The position numbers and the translations under genes were made by a program. The notes under the pieces were generated by a model. That model did no database searches. It worked only from the letters and a program-made list of their open reading frames with translations, and had not been told where the DNA came from. A DNA stretch of 64,000 nt, from contig JABABA010000012.1 of the NCBI GenBank assembly GCA_014238415.1, forward strand, positions 1 through 64,000. Reading direction: 5' to 3'. Each line of letters starts with the position of its first letter. Position 1 is the first letter of the stretch. Positions 52,761-62,329 of the stretch are shown piece after piece. The DNA comes from Planctomycetota bacterium (lineage in GTDB: Bacteria > Planctomycetota > UBA1135 > GCA-002686595).

Positions 52761-54044
52761 ATGCTGATCTGCCTGACCGCCTTCTTCGTCCTGGCACAGG
52801 ACGCGCCCGTCCCTGCACTCGATCTCGCCGCCCTTGGCGAAGCAATCGAGGTGGATGTGGCCAAGATTACGGGCCGCAGCTTCAAGCGCCCGGTCAAGAT
52901 CAAGGCTACCAACGCGAAGCAGTTCACCGATTATGTGATTGAGAAACTCGCCCATGACGGGGGTACTCTGCGTATGGCCCAGGACGAGAAGATCGCCAAG
53001 ATGCTGGGCATGATCCCGCGCGATCTGGACCTCAAGGCTTTGACCCTGGCGGTGTTGGCAGAGCAGGTTGGCGGTTTCTATGACCCGCCCACGGAATCGT
53101 TTCATGTGGTGGAGGGTCTGTCCGAGGACTTGACCCGGGTGGTGATGGCTCACGAGTTCACTCACGCCTTGGACGATCAGTACCAGGACCTGGACAAACT
53201 CGACAAGGACTGCAAATACCAGACCGACGCCCAGCTGGCGTTGCATGCTTTGGCAGAGGGGAGCGCCATGGAGGTCATGGAACGCTGGATGATGCTCAAC
53301 ATTCGAAGTCTTGACATGGCTGCCGTGGCCGAATCCCAGGCTTCGTTCTCCACCGATACTCTGGCAGCGGCCCCGCCATACCTTTGGAAGCCTCTGCTGG
53401 GTAGCTATATGGCAGGTCAGACTTTCCTGCGAAAGGTCGAGGTTCGCACCCTGATGACGCGGCCTGCGGAGATCTCGGTTCTTGACCTGGCATGGGCCAG
53501 GCCTCCGGTATCAACCGAGCAGATCCTGCATCCTGCAAAGTACTGGGATGCAGAGATGGTTGACCTGCCTACGCCCCTCCTGACGGACACTTCTCGGCTT
53601 CCCGAAGGCTGGAGCATGGAGCGCAGGGATGTGCTCGGGGAGTTGATGTTGGCGATCATGACTACGCCAATCGATCAGCGCGAAGGAGTCGAGACCAATC
53701 CGCTCAAGTTGCTGGCCATCCGTTACACAAATCCGGCAGCCACGGGCTGGGACGGGGACGAGGTGTTGTTGCTCAAGGGCCCCCATGGCGCGTCCGCGAC
53801 GGTTCTGTTCACTTGGTGGGATGACGAGAAGGAAGCCGCAGAGTTTGCTGCATCGTGTGAGCCCATTCTTGCGATGATCGGGTCTGACGGCGGATTTGAA
53901 GAGGGCCAGGAGTTGTCCTTCACGTTGTCCGTTTTGGGTCAGGGAGTTGTTCTTGGCGTTGTCTCAGCACCAAAGGAAATGGAAGGCTTGGACTGCCTAG
54001 CCTTGGGGAAGGTGGCCTTCGAGGGTGTCAAGACTGTGCGCTGA
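52761..54044 (+). CDS. Secreted zinc metallopeptidase-like protein (HExxH)
   Basis: 427 residues from ATG 52761, with a short signal (MLICLTAFFVLAQDAPV). The HExxH motif is VMAHEFTHALDDQYQDL (near residue 133), preceded by a GGFYDPPTESFHVVEGLS strand and followed by LAEGSAMEVMERWMM, where a Glu may be the third zinc ligand (gluzincin style). The last ~200 residues have no known motif. It is probably exported. It diverges from the symporter gene, so the two share a 134-bp promoter region. Confidence 0.83.
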   Translation: MLICLTAFFVLAQDAPVPALDLAALGEAIEVDVAKITGRSFKRPVKIKATNAKQFTDYVIEKLAHDGGTLRMAQDEKIAKMLGMIPRDLDLKALTLAVLAEQVGGFYDPPTESFHVVEGLSEDLTRVVMAHEFTHALDDQYQDLDKLDKDCKYQTDAQLALHALAEGSAMEVMERWMMLNIRSLDMAAVAESQASFSTDTLAAAPPYLWKPLLGSYMAGQTFLRKVEVRTLMTRPAEISVLDLAWARPPVSTEQILHPAKYWDAEMVDLPTPLLTDTSRLPEGWSMERRDVLGELMLAIMTTPIDQREGVETNPLKLLAIRYTNPAATGWDGDEVLLLKGPHGASATVLFTWWDDEKEAAEFAASCEPILAMIGSDGGFEEGQELSFTLSVLGQGVVLGVVSAPKEMEGLDCLALGKVAFEGVKTVR

Positions 54045-54214
54045 GGCAGTCGGCTGGAGCGCTCATTGGTGACTCTCTGTACTCAAGCAACAGAACCATG
54101 AAGTACCCCTTTGGTGAAGCGGGTGACCAGGGCCTACCTGGCTCCAAGAGCGCCCTGTAGAGGGAGCATTCACTATTGAGCCAACGGCCCTGACAATTGA
54201 CCGAAAAGTCTTGG

Positions 54215-56965
54215 TCAGTTGTTGGCAGTCACGCCGTTGTCTTTCGTCTTGGACTTCAATGAGGGGAGGAGAGTCTCAATCCCCATCAGCAGCACTTTCG
54301 TCGCAGCCTTGACCTCCTCGGGAGGCTGGGAGTTGCGGATGGCACTTTCCACGTCAGCGGCGGCCTGAGAGACTCCTGGCAGTCCGTAGCTCCCGGCTGA
54401 TCCATGCAACTTGTGGGCACACAGTTCGAGCCCTGGAAGGTCCTCGCGGGACAGGAGTTCATTTAGCTCTTTGGCTACCCCGGCCAGGCTCAGCTTATAG
54501 GCTTCGATCAGCTGGATGAGGGGGTCGGGCACTGACGGCTGTGACTCCTCTTCCTGCAACTCATGTGACTGGTTTTTGTGTTGATTGAGCTCGTGCATGA
54601 TGCCATGAATGAACTGCTCCCTTTCAATCGGCTTTCCAATGTAGCCGCTGCAGCCCGCCTCAATGCAGCGCTCAGCGTCTCCACTCATGGTGTGGGCGGT
54701 GAGGGCGATTATCGGCATGGTTGCCCCCATACCTCGCAACTTCTTGGTTGCGGTGTAACCGTCCATTCTGGGCATCCGCATGTCCATCACGATGATGTCA
54801 AAGGGGCGTTGGGCCTCGCGGTACATCTGCACGCTTTCCAATCCATCCTTTGCAAGGGTCACCTCGGCACCGGCAGCCTTCAAAAACAACTCGTAGATGC
54901 GGCGGTTGTCTTGATTGTCGTCCGCCACAAGGACTGAGATGCTCTCAAGGCTGGTGCTGGAAGTCTCTTGAATAGGGTTTGCCTTGAGTTCCTTTTCCGG
55001 TAGCAAATCGGCAACCAGATTGAGGGGGTGGTGAAGGGTGAAGGTGCTGCCAAAACCAACTTTGGTTTCGACCGTGATATTGCCTCCAAGGATGCGTGCC
55101 AGGCGCCGTGAGATATCAAGGCCCAGACCGCTACCACCGAGTTCAGAGTCGCGGTTGATGTTGGCTTGCGTGAACGGCTGGAAAAGGCGCGGGACGCACT
55201 CTTCGGAGATTCCAATGCCGGTGTCCTGGACCGATATTTGCATCATTGGATCACCTTCCGGGGAATCGTCGCCCAGGTTCAGGGCTATCGTGACCTCGCC
55301 TACTTCGGTGAACTTGATGGCATTGCTCACGAGGTTGATGAGAATCTGCTTGAGGCGAACCTTGTCCGTCACGATTCTCTCGGGTAGCGGTCCTTTGCTC
55401 TTGATTGAGAGTGAAAGGTCTTTCTGGTTTGCCCGTGGGGACATGAGAGCTTGGACATCTTCGACTAGGGCGTTGAGGGGCTGGCTGCGCTTTTGGACCG
55501 CCATTTCGTCTGCCTCAATTTTTGACATATCGAGGATGTCATTGAGCAGAAACAGCAGGTGTTCGGCATTGTGGTTCAGCCGTCCTAGGTACGTCCGAGT
55601 TTCAGCTGTGAGATTCGGAATATCATTGCTCAGGATCTCAAGATAGCCAAGCAGAGCCGTCAACGGAGTTCGGATTTCGTGGCTCATGCTGGCCAAGAAT
55701 CGGGTCTTGGCGTGGTTGGCCTCAACAGCGCCTTGCTTTGCATGCCTGAGCTCTGTGTTGGCCGTTTTGAGCTCATTTTGCTGGATCGCCATTTGCTCCT
55801 GATTCGAGATCTGCAGCTTGTACGCGGTCTTGAGTTCGTTGGAGTTTTTCCTCAGTTGCCCTTCGATTGTCAGACGGTCTGCGATTTCGCTTTCCAGGTC
55901 TGCTGTCCTCTCTTTGACACGGTTTTCCAACTGCTGATGGGATTGTAGGAGTGTCTCCTCACGTTCGCGGACCTTGGCACGCATTCCAACGAATGCTCGC
56001 GACAGGTCCCGGAGCTCACGAAGGAACTGCTTCTTGGGGATATTGGGTTGAATATCCGTTTCGGCAATGAGTGTCGCAGTATGCCGTAGATTCTCCAATG
56101 GATTCGAAAATATCCGCCTGCTGGCAAGAATCGCTATCAACAAGCTCACGAAATTGACCACGACGAGGGCCAGGATCAGTTCCCCAATGATGTCCTCGTA
56201 TCCGCTGGCCATCGAATCGCCGGAAATCCGGAAATGAATGCCGAATCCGTACAAGGGTGAGAAGCCTGTCTTCCAGGGGCTGTCTACTTCCTGCCCGAAG
56301 CTCCCGAGCAGGGTGTCTTCCAGGAAGATTTCTGTTTCAGCGTTCTCAATGAGGGTCGAGGGCATCCCTTTCGAGTGCAGAAGCCCAACCGGGAGGTCTG
56401 CTGCGAAGAACCCTTCAACCTGCTGGGAGTAGGTCACTGGCACGATGATGCGGCAGAAGCGTTCTTCTTCCGAATTGAAGATCTCGATCCTCGCGGGGAT
56501 CTCCTCCGCCGTCATCGATTGGACCCACTTGTCTTCAATGTGGGGGACCTCAAGGTCTCTGTCCATTGAGTGGATCATCTTGCCCTCGGAATCGAAGAGC
56601 AGCATGTTGTGTTTGTGCCCCAGGACCGTGAGCGTGCCCATCAGGTCAGATAGGTCGGCGGTTCTCGCCTCGGGCTGCATCACACTGTGGATGATCTGAG
56701 GCAGTTTGGCGAAGTCCGTGAGAATCACGATACGGTTGTCGATGAAAGAATCCAGACTGTGACCGATCGCCTTCAAGGTACGCGACTCGATCTGTTCCAC
56801 GTTGCGTAGGCGAACGCGTTCACCGCCCAAGACGATCAGCAGGATAGTGATCCCTGCAGCGAGCATGCATTTGCCCGTGAGGAAGCAGCCAAGAGCCCAT
56901 GATGTGGAAACTCCCCCTTTGTCGGATGTCCGGCCCTGGCGACTATCTTTCTTGGTTCTAGACAT
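54215..56965 (-). CDS. Hybrid sensor histidine kinase with receiver and HPt domains
   Basis: 916 residues. TM1 ([15 protein letters not shown]), extracytoplasmic sensor ~50-260, TM2 ([20 protein letters not shown]), HAMP/coiled-coil to ~410, phosphoacceptor His429 ([20 protein letters not shown]), ATPase ([49 protein letters not shown]), receiver with Asp728 ([22 protein letters not shown] acidic pocket) and HPt with His851 ([13 protein letters not shown]). Three phosphotransfer sites make a full internal phosphorelay of the BarA/TorS kind. Its base composition seems more AT-rich than the neighbours, which may indicate transfer. No output response regulator is adjacent. Confidence 0.94.
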   Translation of the reverse strand: MSRTKKDSRQGRTSDKGGVSTSWALGCFLTGKCMLAAGITILLIVLGGERVRLRNVEQIESRTLKAIGHSLDSFIDNRIVILTDFAKLPQIIHSVMQPEARTADLSDLMGTLTVLGHKHNMLLFDSEGKMIHSMDRDLEVPHIEDKWVQSMTAEEIPARIEIFNSEEERFCRIIVPVTYSQQVEGFFAADLPVGLLHSKGMPSTLIENAETEIFLEDTLLGSFGQEVDSPWKTGFSPLYGFGIHFRISGDSMASGYEDIIGELILALVVVNFVSLLIAILASRRIFSNPLENLRHTATLIAETDIQPNIPKKQFLRELRDLSRAFVGMRAKVREREETLLQSHQQLENRVKERTADLESEIADRLTIEGQLRKNSNELKTAYKLQISNQEQMAIQQNELKTANTELRHAKQGAVEANHAKTRFLASMSHEIRTPLTALLGYLEILSNDIPNLTAETRTYLGRLNHNAEHLLFLLNDILDMSKIEADEMAVQKRSQPLNALVEDVQALMSPRANQKDLSLSIKSKGPLPERIVTDKVRLKQILINLVSNAIKFTEVGEVTIALNLGDDSPEGDPMMQISVQDTGIGISEECVPRLFQPFTQANINRDSELGGSGLGLDISRRLARILGGNITVETKVGFGSTFTLHHPLNLVADLLPEKELKANPIQETSSTSLESISVLVADDNQDNRRIYELFLKAAGAEVTLAKDGLESVQMYREAQRPFDIIVMDMRMPRMDGYTATKKLRGMGATMPIIALTAHTMSGDAERCIEAGCSGYIGKPIEREQFIHGIMHELNQHKNQSHELQEEESQPSVPDPLIQLIEAYKLSLAGVAKELNELLSREDLPGLELCAHKLHGSAGSYGLPGVSQAAADVESAIRNSQPPEEVKAATKVLLMGIETLLPSLKSKTKDNGVTANN

Positions 56966-56974
56966 GGTCGCGAG

Positions 56975-57202
56975 CTAGTCGTGGATGAGGAGGATCTCGC
57001 CTGGTTTCCCGGAGCGGGCCATTACCGGGTCTTCGATAGCAGGGGCCTCGCGGGCGTCAGGGTGACCCTCTTCAGAGGCACTGAACGGTTGCTCGTACGT
57101 CTTGATCAGCCCGGGTATGTCACCGGAGAACTCGATCTCATCCGCTGTAGCGAGCAGGATTGTGGTTAGGTCAGTCCTCGGGGTTGTTGTAGCGATCGAC
57201 AT
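56975..57202 (-). CDS. Small protein of unknown function just upstream of the hybrid kinase
   Basis: 75 residues from ATG 57202 (start MSIATTTPRTDLTTILLATA) to TAG 56975, nine bases before the kinase ATG. Acidic in the middle (ADEIEFSGDIPGLIKTYEQP) and ends GKPGEILLIHD. No domain. It could be a short co-transcribed partner or a chance frame in the leader; the compact spacing is the only support. Confidence 0.35.
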   Translation of the reverse strand: MSIATTTPRTDLTTILLATADEIEFSGDIPGLIKTYEQPFSASEEGHPDAREAPAIEDPVMARSGKPGEILLIHD

Positions 57203-57508
57203 GGGAGCATACTAGGGGGTTCCTTCCCATGGTTACAGATAGATACTTATAGAATAGGAGAACAATGCTATAATTGGACACAATCATAGGTGTTTACCCT
57301 ATGGCCAGACAGGGGCTGGGAGCCTGCGTGGTCTCCATTGCAGGGCAAGTGGGAGCACAGTGCCGTGCTCGCACGGTTCATCCCGGAGTCCGTTTCAGCA
57401 CTCTGCTTGGTTTGTCCTTCTGGGACGATCAGGAAATGCGAGGCTCAGTCGATTTCCTCGGGCGCTCGCGCTCCGTATGGAGGCCAGGGGTCGACTTCGG
57501 ATCCTGGG
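57203..57508. promoter_or_regulatory. AT-rich intergenic region with extended -10 element; no gene seen
   Basis: 57230-57295 is clearly AT-richer than its surroundings. It contains an extended -10 TGCTATAAT (57266-57274, plus strand) with a weak -35; on the minus strand TATAAG lies at 57251-57246. Either could drive the hybrid kinase (minus) or a transcript reading toward the membrane-protein genes. The rest of the region shows no credible frame. Confidence 0.4.
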
Positions 57509-57763
57509 TCAAACAACCCCTCCTCCGAGGAAGCAGCGGATCGCACCAACTCCGATCAGGCAGACCCCCAGGATCAGGGCGGCCAGATGCACCCCCTTGT
57601 CGCTTTCTGGGGTGTCCTTGCTGGTAGTGCCGATCAGGCCCAGGATCGCGCAAATGCTCGAGCATGGAATTCCAATCCAGTTGATCCAACCCAGACAAGG
57701 GAACAAACCGCCGATTGTGATAGTGCAGGAAAGGACAATGAAGATGATTGTGGCTGTACGCAT
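57509..57763 (-). CDS. Small two-helix/three-helix membrane protein
   Basis: 84 residues from ATG 57763. Membrane segments MRTATIIFIVLSCTITIGGL, WINWIGIPCSSICAILGLIG and LILGVCLIGVGAIRCFLGGG with a short charged loop (TTSKDTPESDKGVH). The layout resembles DUF4190-type small proteins found next to DUF2752 genes. It lies ten bases downstream of the DUF2752 gene, so the pair is probably co-transcribed. Confidence 0.68.
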   Translation of the reverse strand: MRTATIIFIVLSCTITIGGLFPCLGWINWIGIPCSSICAILGLIGTTSKDTPESDKGVHLAALILGVCLIGVGAIRCFLGGGVV

Positions 57764-57773
57764 GCTGTGGGGT

Positions 57774-58139
57774 CTACTTTTGGAAGATAAGGGTTCTCAG
57801 CGCAAGTGGGACCTGCATAGCTCCTGCGATTGCAGAGAGAAAGAAGGGCCAGAAGGCGAGATTGAGGTTGCTGGCGATTGTGAACTTGCCGCGCATAGCG
57901 AAGGCAAATCCCCGTGACAGTCCACAGAGCGGGCAACCGGGGCATTTCTCGATAACCAGACCGGTCCAGGAGAGGTGTTCTCCGGCGGCAATCTGGGTGG
58001 GATCAAACCATGCGGCGCAAACCAGAAGGCCTAGTGCCAGCAGTCCCATGACCAGACGGACTACGGTTAGGTCCCGTGGTCCATTCCGGGCAACTGAGGG
58101 TCTCAAAGGAGATGTTGAAGCTCTGCTTCCTGGAATCAT
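57774..58139 (-). CDS. DUF2752-family membrane protein
   Basis: 121 residues from ATG 58139. The diagnostic block is CPGCPLCGLSRGFAFAMRGK (Cys-Pro-x-Cys-Gly-x-Ser-Arg), flanked by membrane helices VRLVMGLLALGLLVCAAWF and ASNLNLAFWPFFLSAIAGAM. The family's role is unknown; the cysteines suggest redox or metal chemistry. The first ~25 residues are soluble and may contain a later true start. It is the upstream partner of the small membrane protein. Confidence 0.8.
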   Translation of the reverse strand: MIPGSRASTSPLRPSVARNGPRDLTVVRLVMGLLALGLLVCAAWFDPTQIAAGEHLSWTGLVIEKCPGCPLCGLSRGFAFAMRGKFTIASNLNLAFWPFFLSAIAGAMQVPLALRTLIFQK

Positions 58140-58409
58140 TGTGAGTTCTGAAAGGCTTGACGAAAGTAGCCTAACGGCTGGATGGCCGGGGGTGCGGCTC
58201 CGAATTCGGCGGAATGACGCAGGGAGTTGTGCGATTTTTGGTCATCAGTCTTGGTGGCAGCTACAGAATCTGATCCATGTTCTTTGCTGAGTATTCGTGT
58301 CGCATGGAATTCACCCCATGGAGCTCAGAGAGCTGCTTGGTTTCTACTGCCGGAGTATGGCTTGGTGCGGCACCTGGGTTTGGTGCCGGCCAACCGGTTC
58401 GCTGTCGCT

Positions 58410-59195
58410 TCACCCAAAAGCTCGCCCTGCTACTTTCTTGGGCCCCGGGATGCCGCCGCCAAGTTCTCCCAGGAACAGAAAGGTCCCTTCGATGCGTAGA
58501 CCTGGGCGGGGTGCGGGCAGACCCTCTGCTTCCACTTGCCAGGGGCTGATGAGCAGAGCAAGGGGGCGCTCTGGCGCATCGCACAAACAGACTTGTACGG
58601 TCTCGCCACTGACCTGGTTCTTCAGGTTGCGGACTTCTTTGATGCGCAAAGAGAGTTGTGCGCATCCGCCAGGATTGTCGAGGCCACCAAGAGGTTCAAT
58701 CAGGGCTCCGTTGGGGCGTTCGAGGAGAGCTCTTGGCGCGAGTTCCTGGTTCGGGCCGATGTTCTCCAAGTCCACAGCGAAGCCGGCCACATGCAGGGCC
58801 AGGGTGTGCCCCGGGGGGAGAGGTTTCGGCAGGCGCGCGGCGTCTGAAATCCAGACGCTCAGCAAGTATGTACCGTATTCATCCGCCGATAGACCGGGTA
58901 CTGGAGGCGCGGCCCAGCCATGCATCAATGCCTCGAAGCGCGAGTCCTCCGGGGAGGTGAGTTCTTGCGCGGAGATTCTGAGGAGCGTGTCTACCCGATA
59001 GTGTGGTAGCAGGGTCCAGCTTCCGTTGGCGTGACGTTCGCCTCGCAACTCCAGTCCTTGACCCAGACGCAGGCGTCGCTGATCCGTGCTGTTCCCTCGC
59101 CAGGGGGTCGGCTCGCCCTGTTCTTCAAGCAAGCCCTGCAGGCTCAACGGGTTGCTCTTGGGCCCAAAGCCAATGCACTCGATCAGAAAATCCAT
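58410..59195 (-). CDS. Protein of unknown function
   Basis: 261 residues from ATG 59195, no signal peptide. Strand-rich with Gly/Pro turns: LRLGQGLELRGERHANGSWT, VDTLLRISAQELTSPEDSRF, PPGHTLALHVAGFAVDLENI and RLRIEGTFLFLGEL (starts at LRIEGTF). It is probably cytoplasmic. The two strands overlap little with other credible frames, and its composition fits real coding sequence. It is divergent from the M1 peptidase gene (65 bp). Confidence 0.68.
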   Translation of the reverse strand: MDFLIECIGFGPKSNPLSLQGLLEEQGEPTPWRGNSTDQRRLRLGQGLELRGERHANGSWTLLPHYRVDTLLRISAQELTSPEDSRFEALMHGWAAPPVPGLSADEYGTYLLSVWISDAARLPKPLPPGHTLALHVAGFAVDLENIGPNQELAPRALLERPNGALIEPLGGLDNPGGCAQLSLRIKEVRNLKNQVSGETVQVCLCDAPERPLALLISPWQVEAEGLPAPRPGLRIEGTFLFLGELGGGIPGPKKVAGRAFG

Positions 59196-59260
59196 ACTTC
59201 ATGGATGCTAACGGGGGACAGGGCCCACCGACGGCGTGTTGCTTGGCTTAGCATGGGGCC

Positions 59261-61786
59261 ATGTCGATGCACGCATTCAGGGCAGCCGCACCCGGTATTC
59301 TTCTGGCCACGGCACCTTTCTGTTTGCTTGGTATTTGTGCTTGCGTGGCGCCCCCACCGGGAAAGCTGCGCCCGGTTCAGTCGAACATGGTGCTCCTTGA
59401 GGGGCGGCGTGCGCCAGCGGCCCTCGTCCCCCTCAGGGGTGAGTGGGATGTGGAGCACTATAGGTTGGAGTTGACGCTTCTGCCCGCGAAGCGGGCCATG
59501 GAAGGAGTAGCGCGTATTCGTGCAATCAGCCGGACCTCGGGCAACCGCAACCTGGTTCTTGACTTGGCGGTACTTCAGGTGTCGGGGGTCAGTGATGCAG
59601 CGGGTCGCGAGTTGGGTTGGCGTCATGGAGGGGACCAATTGACCATTGACCTGGGAAGGGACTTCTTTCCCGGCGAGGTCGCCGAAGTGGTGGTCGCCTA
59701 TGGGGGCGTTCCCCACAGGGGACTCTGGTACGCTCCGGAAGATCCTGCTACGCATTGTTTCACCCAGGGCGAATGCGAAGACGCCCGGCGTTGGTTTCCT
59801 TGCGTGGACCATCCCTCCGAGAGGGCAACCAGTGAATTGATCGTTCATATGCCTGCGTCTTGGACCTCCATGGCGGGGGGCATGCTGCTTGAACGCAGGT
59901 TGGAGGGATCAAGAGCCATCGAGCACTGGGCCCATCACATGCCCCACCCTGCCTACTTGGAAACCCTCGTGGCTGGAGAGTTGGTCAGCGTCTTTGACCG
60001 GGGCCCGGTGCCTGTGACCTATGTGGGCACGCCTGCCATGGCCAGGTACCTGAAACCCAGTCTGGGCTCTACAGGCCAGGTGCTTGAATTCTTGGCAGAA
60101 CTCACATCTCGGCCCTATCCCTATTCCAAGTACGCAACCTGTGCAGTAGATGGTTTTCCTTTTGGTGGCATGGAGAACGCTAGCGCGACAACGATCACGA
60201 GTGCGTCTCTCTGTGATGTGCGAGGGCGCATGGACGGCGGAGCGGAATCGCTGGTGGTGCATGAAGCTGCGCACCAGTGGTTCGGAAATCTGCTGACCTG
60301 CGCGGACTGGTCGGAGATCTGGTTGAACGAGGGCTTTGCCACCTACTGCACTCTGCTTTGGTACGAAAGAACCCGTGGGCAGGGGGAATTTTTGCGTCAC
60401 ATCAGAGACATGCAGGTTGCGGCCATCGGGGCGGATGAGAGAACCCATCGGCCCATTGTGCATGGTTCTTGTATCGACCCCCTCGATCTCTTCTTTACCG
60501 GCCATGTGTACCAGGGTGGCGCCAGTCGCTTACATCACCTGCGCTTTGTCTTGGGAGACGATGCTTTTTTTGCGGGATTGCGAGCCTATGTGGGGGGCCA
60601 TGAGAATTCGGGCGTGACTTCCCTCGATTTGCAGCGCAGTCTTGAAGCTGCTTCGGGTTTGGATTTGACCCAGCATTTTGAACAGTGGTTGCACTCCCCC
60701 GGATTGCCCAAGTTCAGCCTGAGCTGGTCGCGGCGTTCGGAAGATGGGCCGACCCGGGTGACCATCGAGCAAGTCCATAGTCTGCGTACGGGAACTCCCA
60801 CGGTTTTTGTGACCCCGGCTGAAATTGAGTGGCGAACAAGCACCGGAATCCATCGCAAGCGCGTGAAGCTCGACCAGCGCAAGCAGACCCTTGAACTTGC
60901 CACCGATGGGGAGGAACTGCTCTGGGTGCGGTTTGATCCTCTGCATTGGATTCCCGGGGAACGCATCGAGGTCCATGAGTTGGCGACCCAGATCATGCTG
61001 GTGTATGAGGCTCCGGACGCCATGGGTCGAATGCAGGCCCTGGCTTCACTTGGAGAGCAGTGGCCAGGATTGCCCGAAGGGGCCCGACGGCAAGCTCTCT
61101 CCGCGGCGGCTCGGCGCCTGGCGGCGGACCCTGTTGTGGCCGTGCGCGTGGAAGCGGCGCGTTTTATGGGAAAGACTCAAAGTGCCGGAGCGCGTGATCT
61201 ACTGAGTGCCTTGGCGCTGGACGACGGCTCTGTTCGCTTACGCCGGGCCGTGTTGCAGGCCTTGGTGAAATTCACCCCTTCCACCAGCTTGTTTGAGCTG
61301 GCCCAGGCTGCTTTTGTTTCTGCGCCCTCATGGGATTGCGCGGGCGCGGCAGTCATGTTGGGGGTCAAAGCTGATCCTGTGCGTGGTCTGCGTTGGGTCG
61401 AAGAGCTGATCAAGGCCCCAGGTGTGATGCAGGTGGATGGCCCAGCGGGGCGCCTGGCCGTGCATGTGGTTGCTGCTCTGGAGACTCTTGGTTCGAAGCA
61501 AGCTCTACCGATTGTGCGTTCCTGGGCACTTGCACCAACGGCCCCTGCTGGCCCCCGGGCTGCCGCGATTGCTTTGCTCGGGGACTGGGGTCGCGAGGCT
61601 CCGGGCTTGGTGCAGGATCTGGCGGGTCTCCTGGGGCACTCCGATCCGCGCTTGTCGCGGGCGGCGGTGATTGCCCTGCGGCGCATTGGCAATCAGCAGG
61701 CCCGGGATGCCCTGAGGGAGTTCTATCCCCATTCGGCGGCACCTGTCGAGCGACGAGCAATCGAGGCACTTTTTCCCCTGCGATGA
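59261..61786 (+). CDS. M1-family aminopeptidase lipoprotein with C-terminal HEAT repeats
   Basis: 841 residues. Lipobox in LLGICACVAP. M1 catalytic features: GGMENASATTI (GxMEN), VVHEAAHQWFGNLL (HExxH) and downstream Glu in SEIWLNEGFATY, with a Tyr-bearing TGHVYQGGAS near the active site. From ~585 on, HEAT/ARM-like repeats (VVAVRVEAARFMGKTQSAGA; GSVRLRRAVLQALVKFTPST; PRLSRAAVIALRRIGNQQAR). It trims N-terminal residues of peptides, probably outside the cytoplasm. Its TGA overlaps the next ATG (ATGA). Confidence 0.93.
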   Translation: MSMHAFRAAAPGILLATAPFCLLGICACVAPPPGKLRPVQSNMVLLEGRRAPAALVPLRGEWDVEHYRLELTLLPAKRAMEGVARIRAISRTSGNRNLVLDLAVLQVSGVSDAAGRELGWRHGGDQLTIDLGRDFFPGEVAEVVVAYGGVPHRGLWYAPEDPATHCFTQGECEDARRWFPCVDHPSERATSELIVHMPASWTSMAGGMLLERRLEGSRAIEHWAHHMPHPAYLETLVAGELVSVFDRGPVPVTYVGTPAMARYLKPSLGSTGQVLEFLAELTSRPYPYSKYATCAVDGFPFGGMENASATTITSASLCDVRGRMDGGAESLVVHEAAHQWFGNLLTCADWSEIWLNEGFATYCTLLWYERTRGQGEFLRHIRDMQVAAIGADERTHRPIVHGSCIDPLDLFFTGHVYQGGASRLHHLRFVLGDDAFFAGLRAYVGGHENSGVTSLDLQRSLEAASGLDLTQHFEQWLHSPGLPKFSLSWSRRSEDGPTRVTIEQVHSLRTGTPTVFVTPAEIEWRTSTGIHRKRVKLDQRKQTLELATDGEELLWVRFDPLHWIPGERIEVHELATQIMLVYEAPDAMGRMQALASLGEQWPGLPEGARRQALSAAARRLAADPVVAVRVEAARFMGKTQSAGARDLLSALALDDGSVRLRRAVLQALVKFTPSTSLFELAQAAFVSAPSWDCAGAAVMLGVKADPVRGLRWVEELIKAPGVMQVDGPAGRLAVHVVAALETLGSKQALPIVRSWALAPTAPAGPRAAAIALLGDWGREAPGLVQDLAGLLGHSDPRLSRAAVIALRRIGNQQARDALREFYPHSAAPVERRAIEALFPLR

Positions 61787-62295
61787 ATTCGGCCTCCGGA
61801 TCCACAAGCCCCGCTCCTTCTAGAGGAGCGGTTCTCGGGGCGAACCTGGGCAGTCAGGCTCGGCAGGCACTCTGTCGGGAGTTGAAGTTGGCCTTGTTGT
61901 CGGAATTCGGTGCAAGGGCAATTTGCGATCACCTTGGGAGGTTGGTTGAAGACACTGCTCTTGGTGATTCTCTTGAGCGGGTCAACCGTGAAGGGAGCGA
62001 GGTGGTGCAGGAGGTCCAGAACTTGCTGCGCATCCTTGGCGCAACACCGCGCAGGACGAGTTTCCGTCGCCGTGTCCTGGCCCGCGCCCTGGCCATGGTT
62101 GCCCGTATGAGTGGCCCGCGACCCGTTGTGCGAATCGCTCAGCAGGCCTGCGAAACAGTGGCTCGTTGGTATCTGCAATACGCTTTCTTTCTGGTAGAGC
62201 ATGGAGAAGTGGAGTTGGCTCGCCGTTGTGAGGGTTTGGCGGAGATCAAACAGCGCCATGCCAGTTCTTTGGGGGCTTGGACCAGGCATGGATAA
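61783..62295 (+). CDS. Helical protein of unknown function, coupled to the M1 peptidase
   Basis: 170 residues from ATG 61783 within the peptidase stop. Strongly helical: ALCRELKLALLSEFGARAIC, HLGRLVEDTALGDSLERVNR, RRVLARALAMVARMSGPRPV and VARWYLQYAFFLVEHGEVEL. A four-helix-bundle fold is possible, but no metal-binding pattern is clear. It precedes the AhpD-like gene by 34 bp and could belong to the same operon. Confidence 0.75.
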   Translation: MNSASGSTSPAPSRGAVLGANLGSQARQALCRELKLALLSEFGARAICDHLGRLVEDTALGDSLERVNREGSEVVQEVQNLLRILGATPRRTSFRRRVLARALAMVARMSGPRPVVRIAQQACETVARWYLQYAFFLVEHGEVELARRCEGLAEIKQRHASSLGAWTRHG

Positions 62296-62329
62296 GCCCA
62301 ATCCCCCTGACTTGGCGTAGGCTAGGTTC

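Noticed and set aside
57274..57627. 117-codon frame downstream of the extended -10 element
   Set aside because: Weak start, no motif, and it overlaps the small membrane-protein gene on the other strand.
58297..59001. Plus-strand frame opposite 58410-59195
   Set aside because: Arg/Ser/Pro-rich shadow; the minus-strand protein has regular strand/helix pattern.
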